This document shows, in pieces, positions 14,870 through 19,735 of a stretch of 19,735 nt of DNA (within the stretch, counting starts at the first letter, position 1; each line of letters opens with the position of its first letter). The notes below the pieces were generated by a model, which saw nothing but the letters and a program-made list of their open reading frames with translations, did no database searches and was not told the DNA's origin. Source of the stretch: UBA3263 sp964554335 (GTDB taxonomy: Bacteria > Bacteroidota > Bacteroidia > Bacteroidales > Muribaculaceae); assembly GCA_964554335.1 (NCBI GenBank), contig CAZKOF010000036.1, positions 1 to 19,735 of the forward strand. The letters run 5' to 3'. The position numbers and the translations under genes were made by a program.

Positions 14870-15843
14870 TTTTCGGAATATATTAGAGAGGTTACGAGCC
14901 GTCCGACGTCGCCGAGCGTTTCGCGGTCAATATTGTCGAGATTGTCGGCAAGAGTATGCCATGTCGGATTGAACGAGCCGGTCTGCGGATTGTCGGTCTC
15001 GATTATGTCGATTGCGGGAATTCCGGCGCGCATCAGCGGCAGGTGGTCATCGGTGACGGCTCCCCCCGTGCGGTCAACAAAGCGCGCGCCGAGGCCGAGA
15101 CTCTTGGCCAGCGCCCAAACACGCGAAGTCAACATCCGACAATTATAGTCGGAAAAAAGCTCGCGGGGAAAGAGCGCGCCACGCCCGCCGACCATGTCGA
15201 GAAGCACGGCATATTCCGGCATCGGAACACCGGGACCATAAGGCAGATTGCGGGCAAAATACTGCGTTCCGCGGGCCCAGGAGTCATCGCGGCCCTCCTC
15301 ACCGGCATCTTCGGCGTCGACAAAGAGGATATCGACTCCAACAGTCGGAGCTTCGTTGCCAATCAAGCGTGCGATTTCCAGGAGTACTCCGACTCCGCTG
15401 GCGCCGTCGTTGGCACCGTCAATCGCGCGTGAGCGATTTGCCGGGTCGGGGTCTTCGTCGGCTATCGGACGCGAATCCCAATGAGCTAACAGAAGCACCC
15501 GTTTTTCCGCTCCGGGATTGAAACGGCCGAGGATGTTGGTCATCGGACCGAAACCATCAAGGTCGGTCTGCTGCAAAAGCAGGGTGTCAGCGCCGTGGCG
15601 TCGGAGTTCGTCGGCAAGCCACCGGCCGCAGTGCTCGTGAGCCTCGGAGCGGGCAATGCGCGGTCCGAACGCAACCTGAGCGGCAACATTGGCATATGCA
15701 CTGTCGGCCGAAAACTCAGGCACGGCAATTCCGGGACCTGACGCCCCGGCCCGTTCCGGGTTGGCAACGGGCTTTGAGCAGCCACACGACGCCATGCCGA
15801 ACATCGCAATGACTGCAGAGATGATTGTCAGTCTTGCATTCAC
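14866..15843 (-). CDS. M28-family glutaminyl-peptide cyclotransferase-like lipoprotein
   Basis: 325 residues. The N-terminus MNARLTIISAVIAMFGMASC is a lipoprotein signal with likely lipidated C20. The rest is an M28/glutaminyl-cyclase alpha/beta fold: LLLAHWDSRP (117-126), DGANDGASGVG with Zn ligand D146, VDAEDAGEEG with E178 (catalytic) and D179 (Zn), LLDMVGG with D216, DDHLPL (265-270) and Zn ligand H296 in TWHTLAD. The HWDSRP and DDH motifs favour glutaminyl cyclase over aminopeptidase. Such enzymes convert the N-terminal Gln of exported proteins to pyroglutamate, the Bacteroidetes 'Q-rule'. The start is GTG (15841-15843), with no in-frame ATG in the 31-base gap after anSME. A TAACTTTG 5 bases upstream is a possible internal -7 box without a clear -33 partner. 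Confidence 0.88.
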   Translation of the reverse strand: MNARLTIISAVIAMFGMASCGCSKPVANPERAGASGPGIAVPEFSADSAYANVAAQVAFGPRIARSEAHEHCGRWLADELRRHGADTLLLQQTDLDGFGPMTNILGRFNPGAEKRVLLLAHWDSRPIADEDPDPANRSRAIDGANDGASGVGVLLEIARLIGNEAPTVGVDILFVDAEDAGEEGRDDSWARGTQYFARNLPYGPGVPMPEYAVLLDMVGGRGALFPRELFSDYNCRMLTSRVWALAKSLGLGARFVDRTGGAVTDDHLPLMRAGIPAIDIIETDNPQTGSFNPTWHTLADNLDNIDRETLGDVGRLVTSLIYSEK

Positions 15844-15874
15844 GCCCTCAAAGTTACGAAAAAGTAGCGGAATG

Positions 15875-17077
15875 TCACGAATTTTTCTTAAACTTTGTCA
15901 TCACGTCGGCAGGCGGGAGTCCCGCTTTCAGTTGGTCACGCATAAAATCCATGTAGGGGGCGACATGGGCGAAATAACGGCGATAACCGTCGCAGAGATA
16001 GTTGATTGCCTCGCCCTCGGGGGTGCGGGCAATGCGGTTTTTAGGGCACTCTCCGTTACAGGCAAAGAGCCACCGGCATGAGCGACACTTGCCCGAGAGC
16101 GTCAGTCGCTTGGCGGCGCCGAATGCCTGCTGGCGCGGCGAAGTCATCATTTCGATAAAGGTTTTCGTGCGCAGATTGCCGAGGAAATATTCGGGAAAGA
16201 CAAAGTGGTCGCAGCAGTAGACGTTGCCGTTATGCTCCATGACCGCCGCATGGCCGCACTCGCGGTCGAGCGTGCATACCCCCGGCGGCACGCCGCTCCA
16301 GTTGGCCAGTGTCGAATCAAACAACTGGATAAACACCTTGCCGACATCTTCTTTCACCCACAGATCGAACAACCGGCACAGAAACTCGCCCCACCGCTCG
16401 GGGCTGACCGAAAAGTCGGCGAGCTTGCCCCTCTCAATGGGCGATGCAATGTCATCTTCGTCGGTCAGGCGCTCGACTATCGGCGCAAACTGAATATAAT
16501 TGCATCCGATTGACTTGAAAAAGTTATAAAACTCCTCGGGGTGGTCGGCGTTATAGTCGTTGATAACGGCCATGGCGTTCCACTCGACCCCGTGGGCATT
16601 GAGCATCCTGACGGCCTGCATGACTTTGAGAAACGACGGTTTGCCGTCGCGCGAACGGCGATATTCGTCGTGAAACTCCTGCGGGCCGTCGATACTGAGG
16701 CCAACGAGCCAGTTTCCCTCTTTGAGAAAGCGACACCACTCTTCGGTCAGCAGCGTGCCGTTTGTCTGCAAGCAGTTCAACACGCGGCGGTTACCACCAT
16801 ATTTTTTTTGAAGCTCAACGGCCTTACGATAGAACGGGAGGGGCCTCAGAAGAGCCTCGCCGCCATGCCATGTGAAGTTGACATCGTCGGCTGTCTGCGC
16901 TTCGAAATAGCGCTTGATGTAGAGGTCAAGCATCTCGTCGCTCATATAGGGGCGCTTCTCGTCCGGGTCATAAAAGCGGCGCTTGTCAAGATAGTAGCAA
17001 TAGGAACACGCCAGATTGCAGGCCGACCCGACCGGTTTGGCCATCACATAGAGCGGCTTTGAGTCAAAGGGATTCAT
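15875..17077 (-). CDS. chuR: anaerobic sulfatase-maturating enzyme, radical SAM/SPASM (ChuR-like)
   Basis: 400 residues. The radical SAM motif CxxxCxxC is C20, C24, C27 (SACNLACSYCYY). The SPASM domain holds further cysteines at C268, C274, C289, C331, C334, C340, C344 and C362 for two auxiliary 4Fe-4S clusters. D290 in CCDHFVFPEY matches the catalytic Asp of anSMEs. Other family marks are NFTWHGGE (67-74), LQTNGTLL (103-110), LSIDGPQEFHDEYR (127-140), and HVAPYMDFM. It closely resembles, from memory, Bacteroides thetaiotaomicron ChuR/anSME (BT_0238). It oxidises the Cys or Ser of sulfatases to formylglycine in the cytoplasm before export, enabling mucin or glycosaminoglycan desulfation. No sulfatase lies in the window. 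The start overlaps the HAD phosphatase stop by 4 bases (ATGA). Confidence 0.94.
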   Translation of the reverse strand: MNPFDSKPLYVMAKPVGSACNLACSYCYYLDKRRFYDPDEKRPYMSDEMLDLYIKRYFEAQTADDVNFTWHGGEALLRPLPFYRKAVELQKKYGGNRRVLNCLQTNGTLLTEEWCRFLKEGNWLVGLSIDGPQEFHDEYRRSRDGKPSFLKVMQAVRMLNAHGVEWNAMAVINDYNADHPEEFYNFFKSIGCNYIQFAPIVERLTDEDDIASPIERGKLADFSVSPERWGEFLCRLFDLWVKEDVGKVFIQLFDSTLANWSGVPPGVCTLDRECGHAAVMEHNGNVYCCDHFVFPEYFLGNLRTKTFIEMMTSPRQQAFGAAKRLTLSGKCRSCRWLFACNGECPKNRIARTPEGEAINYLCDGYRRYFAHVAPYMDFMRDQLKAGLPPADVMTKFKKNS

Positions 17078-17727
17078 TTATCTATCAGGTTGAGCAGCTG
17101 AGAGGGATTGGATATAATATTCTCAGCGAGGAACTGGCGCAACTCACCGACAGGACGAAAGCCCCAGGTAACGCCGACACTCTCGATGCAGGCGCGCCGC
17201 GCGGTTTCCATGTCAACCCCGCTGTCGCCGACGTAGATAACGTCAGCCTTCGGCGTCGGCACGTCGCGCAAAACGTTGAAAACTATTGACGGGTCGGGCT
17301 TTGCCGGCACGTCGGGACGCATTCCGTGGACCGACTCGAAGGGGAGGCGCGGAAAGAAGCGTGCAATCAGCGCCGATGTTGCTGCCTGATACTTATTGGA
17401 GGCAACGGCAAATTTCAGTCCTCGGGCCGCGAGTTCGTGGAGCAAGTCCTCGATTCCGTCATACGGTCGCGTATAGTCCCAGAGGTGGCGGTCGTAGTAT
17501 GCCTGAAAAACTTCGCGCAGGCGCTCTACCGTGGCAGTGTTGCGATGGTCCATAGGGAGCACGCGCTCCAGCAGGCGCCCCACCCCGTTGCCGACAAAAA
17601 ACGGATAGCTCGACATCTCATGAGTCGGAAACCCGCACTCAATCAGCGCGTGGTTGGCGGCATGTGCCAGGTCGTCAATAGTGTTCAGGAGCGTTCCGTC
17701 GAGGTCGAATATAACTAACTTTTTCAT
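17074..17727 (-). CDS. HAD-family phosphatase (phosphoglycolate phosphatase-like)
   Basis: 217 residues from the ATG at 17725-17727. This start is chosen over an upstream extension because it opens directly with MKKLVIFDLDGTLLNT and lies 35 bases after a -7 box. HAD motifs: D8 and D10 in DLDGT, S110 in ASNK, K143 in AKPDP, and D168/D172 in GDSGVDM. A helical cap domain lies between (residues 15-85). The layout is that of Gph/PGP-type enzymes, cytoplasmic magnesium-dependent phosphatases of small metabolites; substrate not determinable. First gene of the HAD-anSME-cyclase-SufE operon. Confidence 0.9.
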   Translation of the reverse strand: MKKLVIFDLDGTLLNTIDDLAHAANHALIECGFPTHEMSSYPFFVGNGVGRLLERVLPMDHRNTATVERLREVFQAYYDRHLWDYTRPYDGIEDLLHELAARGLKFAVASNKYQAATSALIARFFPRLPFESVHGMRPDVPAKPDPSIVFNVLRDVPTPKADVIYVGDSGVDMETARRACIESVGVTWGFRPVGELRQFLAENIISNPSQLLNLIDK

Positions 17728-17761
17728 ATCTGTTGTCTTTTTAGAGTCCGCAAAGTGTCCG

Positions 17762-17769
17762 CAAATATA
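17762..17769 (-). promoter_or_regulatory. -7 box of the HAD-anSME operon promoter
   Basis: The minus strand reads TATATTTG, a perfect TAnnTTTG, 35 bases before the HAD ATG. The expected -33 position falls inside the htrA terminator stem and shows no good TTTG, so promoter and terminator are packed together. Confidence 0.5.
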
Positions 17770-17808
17770 AGAAAATTCGGGCTGATTACGCATAATCGGC
17801 CCGAATTT
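17769..17808 (-). terminator. intrinsic terminator of htrA
   Basis: A 16-pair stem (17773-17788 with 17793-17808, one G-U pair) with a 4-base loop. The coding-strand form is AAATTCGGGCCGATTA, loop TGCG, then TAATCAGCCCGAATTT, followed by a T-rich stretch (TCTTATATTT). It lies 19 bases after the htrA stop. Confidence 0.85.
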
Positions 17809-17827
17809 ACAGGAATTGAGTGTATGG

Positions 17828-19246
17828 TCAGTCCGCGAGGTCAATGGCATAGTAGGCCTTTCGACCCGTCGGATAGATGCCGCTGATGAAGAGCACCTTG
17901 TCGTCGGTTGTCGAAGCATTAACCGCGTCATAGACCTTTTCGAGTTCCTCGACCGAGCGAACGCGGCGACCGTTGACATCAATGATGATGAAGCCTTTGC
18001 GGATTCCGGCGTCACGGAACTTGCCGTCGGTCAGCGCGCGCACCTCAATACCCGAGTTCAGTCCGAGGCGACGGAGTTCTCCGGCCTCGAGCGGGGCAAG
18101 CGCGGCGCCGAGCTCGGTGAAGTCGCCGGAATGCTTTAGCGACGTTGTGCCGTTGTCGTTGCGCAGGGTCGCGGATGCACGCTGCCGTTTGCCGTCACGG
18201 ATATAGATGATTTCAATTTCATCGCCCGGACGCTTGCGGGCAATCTGCTCCTGAAAGATTGCGCCCGAGTGGGTTGCAACGCCTTCGACTTCAACAATGA
18301 TGTCACCGACCTGCAGGCCGGCCTCGAATGCGGCCGAACGTTCGGCGACATCGGCAACATAGATGCCGTCTTTGACCTCCGTAATTCCTTTCTCTTTTGC
18401 GAATTCGGGAGTCAGCTCCATGAACGTGATGCCGAGAATTGCACGCTGAACCGTGCCATACTCTTTGAGGTCGCCGACGATTTTGGTAACGATGCTCGCG
18501 GGAATGGCAAAGGAGTAACCGGAATAGTTGCCCGTTTGGGAGTAAATTGCGGCATTGATACCCACGAGCTCGCCGCGGGTGTTGACCAGGGCGCCGCCCG
18601 AGTTGCCGGCATTGACGGCGGCGTCAGTCTGGATGTAGGAGTCGATGGTCATGGTTCCGCGGCCTCCGGCACCGATGCGGCGAGCTTTTGCCGAAACGAT
18701 GCCGGCGGTGACAGTCGAAGTAAGACCGAAAGGATTGCCAACCGCAAGAACCCACTCGCCGACCTTCAGGTCATCACTGTTGCCCATCGGGATTACGGGA
18801 AGCCCCGCGGCGTCGATTTTAAGCAAAGCGAGGTCTGTGGTCTGGTCAGAGCCGACGACCGTGGCGTCATAAATGCTATTGTCGTTGAGGGTTATCTGCA
18901 GACGCTCGGCACCCTGAATGACGTGATGGTTCGTGACTATATAGCCGTCGGAACTCAAAATCACGCCCGAGCCGAGGCCGAGCTGCTGCTCGCGCGGCAC
19001 CTGACGCTGCTGCGGCTGACGCCGCTGCGGAGTGCCGAAAAAGAAATCAAACAACGGGTCATAGCCCCCCTGCTGATATTGCTGATATTGCTGCTGAGCC
19101 TGGCGGGGAGTCGCATAGCTCTTGATGGAGACGACACCGTTAATCGTACTCTCGGCGGCCTTCGTGAAGTCGGGATGCTGGGCCGTGCAGCTTAGCGTTG
19201 CCGTCAGTAGGGCAACGCCGATGGTTAGAATCTTAATAGTTTTCAT
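17828..19246 (-). CDS. htrA: HtrA/DegP-like periplasmic serine protease with two PDZ domains
   Basis: 472 residues. The N-terminal export signal (1-22, MKTIKILTIGVALLTATLSCTA) would leave Q23 at the mature N-terminus if cut after A22, fitting the Bacteroidetes Q-rule. C20 could alternatively be a weak lipobox. The trypsin-like domain carries H108 (TNHHVIQG), D138 (TTDLALLKI) and S216 (AGNSGGALV). A Gln-rich low-complexity segment (49-88, with FFFGTPQRR) corresponds to the LA-loop-like insert before the protease core. PDZ1 spans about 268-362 and a shorter PDZ2 about 375-470. It degrades or refolds misfolded envelope proteins. Monocistronic, with its own promoter and terminator. Confidence 0.95.
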   Translation of the reverse strand: MKTIKILTIGVALLTATLSCTAQHPDFTKAAESTINGVVSIKSYATPRQAQQQYQQYQQGGYDPLFDFFFGTPQRRQPQQRQVPREQQLGLGSGVILSSDGYIVTNHHVIQGAERLQITLNDNSIYDATVVGSDQTTDLALLKIDAAGLPVIPMGNSDDLKVGEWVLAVGNPFGLTSTVTAGIVSAKARRIGAGGRGTMTIDSYIQTDAAVNAGNSGGALVNTRGELVGINAAIYSQTGNYSGYSFAIPASIVTKIVGDLKEYGTVQRAILGITFMELTPEFAKEKGITEVKDGIYVADVAERSAAFEAGLQVGDIIVEVEGVATHSGAIFQEQIARKRPGDEIEIIYIRDGKRQRASATLRNDNGTTSLKHSGDFTELGAALAPLEAGELRRLGLNSGIEVRALTDGKFRDAGIRKGFIIIDVNGRRVRSVEELEKVYDAVNASTTDDKVLFISGIYPTGRKAYYAIDLAD

Positions 19247-19271
19247 GTCGGTAATGTTAGTTTATTTGCCG

Positions 19272-19303
19272 CAAAAATAATTCATAACCACCACTCAACC
19301 AAA
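19272..19303 (-). promoter_or_regulatory. promoter of htrA
   Basis: The minus strand has a -33 TTTG (19300-19303), a 20-base spacer and a -7 box TATTTTTG (19272-19279), 25 bases before the htrA ATG. Confidence 0.65.
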
Positions 19304-19323
19304 CCCTTTAACCCAAATTAAAC

Positions 19324-19343
19324 AACTTAACGTCAATTAAGTT
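19324..19343. promoter_or_regulatory. inverted repeat between divergent genes, possible operator
   Basis: AACTTAA (19324-19330) and TTAAGTT (19337-19343) form a perfect 7-base inverted repeat with a 6-base centre. It sits about 20 bases upstream of the htrA -33 box and about 70 bases upstream of the DUF4492 promoter. In AT-rich DNA this could be chance. Confidence 0.25.
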
Positions 19344-19414
19344 AATAATCACTATTTTTGATGTCGCCTTGCTAAAACTTACTAACGGCACGCAATCATT
19401 AAGCGCATTAATTC

Positions 19415-19446
19415 TTTCAGTATTTCAAAAAAATCGAGTATCTTTG
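19415..19446 (+). promoter_or_regulatory. promoter of the DUF4492 gene
   Basis: The -7 box TATCTTTG (19439-19446) matches TAnnTTTG. TTTC (19415-19418), one change from TTTG, lies 20 bases upstream. The ATG follows 20 bases after the -7 box, so the leader would be very short. Confidence 0.65.
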
Positions 19447-19466
19447 CCCGCAAATAGTCTGAAATA

Positions 19467-19679
19467 ATGTTCCGAAAAATAACCGATTTCTATGCCGACG
19501 CCTGGAGCAGCTCCATCAGCTCCCCAACCGGGAGGCGCCTGTGGATACTCTTGATTTTGAAAATTACCATCCTCTTGGTAGTATTCAAGATTCTATTCTT
19601 TCCCAACCGGTTGAAAACAGACTACACGACCGACGCCGAACGCGCCGAAGCAGTCAGGTCGGCCCTTATTGGAAAATAA
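19467..19679 (+). CDS. DUF4492 family small membrane protein
   Basis: 70 residues with one hydrophobic helix (about 26-46: LILKITILLVVFKILFF). The N-terminal FYADAW segment, the FFPN following the helix, and the acidic TDAERAEAVRSALIGK tail match DUF4492 as I recall it. In Bacteroidales this gene usually stands directly before cydA and cydB (cytochrome bd oxidase), so it may be an assembly factor or small subunit of the bd oxidase; that role is inference. Only plus-strand gene in the window, divergent from htrA. Confidence 0.85.
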   Translation: MFRKITDFYADAWSSSISSPTGRRLWILLILKITILLVVFKILFFPNRLKTDYTTDAERAEAVRSALIGK

Positions 19680-19705
19680 TTTTGGTAGGTTCTATAAATT
19701 AGATA

Positions 19706-19735
19706 TTTGCATATCAGAGAAATAATTCGTATCTT
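19706..19735 (+). promoter_or_regulatory. promoter truncated by the window edge
   Basis: TTTG (19706-19709), a 20-base spacer, then TATCTT (19730-19735) where the window ends. The layout equals the DUF4492 promoter (TATCTTTG), so the next two bases are predicted to be TG. It would drive the next plus-strand gene, expected to be cydA. Confidence 0.45.

Noticed and set aside
17727..18015. An extended N-terminus of the HAD phosphatase up to 18015
   Set aside because: The extra 96 residues read through the htrA terminator, the -7 box and htrA itself. The family starts at the DLDGT strand.
19699..19709. A -7 box in AGATATTTG near the right edge
   Set aside because: It reads GATATTTG, lacking the TA of TAnnTTTG. 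The TTTG fits better as the -33 box of the edge promoter.

Overview
The window comes from a gut-type Bacteroidota chromosome, order Bacteroidales, most likely family Muribaculaceae (S24-7) or a close relative. Four things point there. Promoters have the Bacteroidetes form TAnnTTTG with a TTTG box 19-20 bases upstream, and genes lack clear Shine-Dalgarno sites. Two small DUF families typical of Bacteroidales are present (DUF4491, DUF4492). A ChuR-like anaerobic sulfatase-maturating enzyme, a Bacteroides-type SerA and an orphan secreted protein ending in a DLQGRKL-type tail are also present. The family-level placement is inference; no rRNA or tRNA gene is present.

Layout: every gene except the last lies on the minus strand, so transcription runs from high to low coordinates. 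From the right end: (i) 19467-19679 (+), a DUF4492 small membrane protein, divergent from htrA, with a promoter cut by the window edge; in Bacteroides DUF4492 usually precedes cydAB. (ii) 17828-19246, a periplasmic HtrA/DegP protease with its own promoter and a strong terminator. (iii) 14441-17727, a four-gene operon: HAD phosphatase, anSME, a glutaminyl-cyclase/M28 lipoprotein and SufE, mostly joined by 4-base ATGA overlaps. (iv) 9271-14341, a transport operon: POT peptide transporter, OPT oligopeptide transporter and MATE exporter. (v) 8814-9270, a gene-free stretch holding a nested palindromic element bounded by a perfect 30-base inverted repeat. (vi) 7555-8813, a regulator fusing a YtfE/RIC-like di-iron domain to a LuxR helix-turn-helix, followed after 2 bases by DUF4491. 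(vii) 5510-7261, a secreted protein of unknown function with a textbook terminator. (viii) 1033-5266, an operon serC-serA-gdhA-tatD behind a good promoter. (ix) 53-991, a broken SusC/TonB-like outer membrane protein gene with an in-frame TGA and an abrupt 3' end.

Functional themes: amino acid metabolism (serine synthesis, glutamate dehydrogenase), peptide import (POT and OPT), and processing of exported proteins (anSME, glutaminyl cyclase, HtrA), with SufE as a plausible Fe-S supplier for anSME and cellular needs.

The least ordinary observations are: a dispersed intergenic repeat whose flanking motif (ATAACCCATTAACC on the coding strand) is conserved while its palindromic core changes sequence from copy to copy yet stays self-complementary; an in-frame 93-base palindromic insertion inside tatD; the di-iron/LuxR fusion regulator; and the nested palindrome at 8961-9193.
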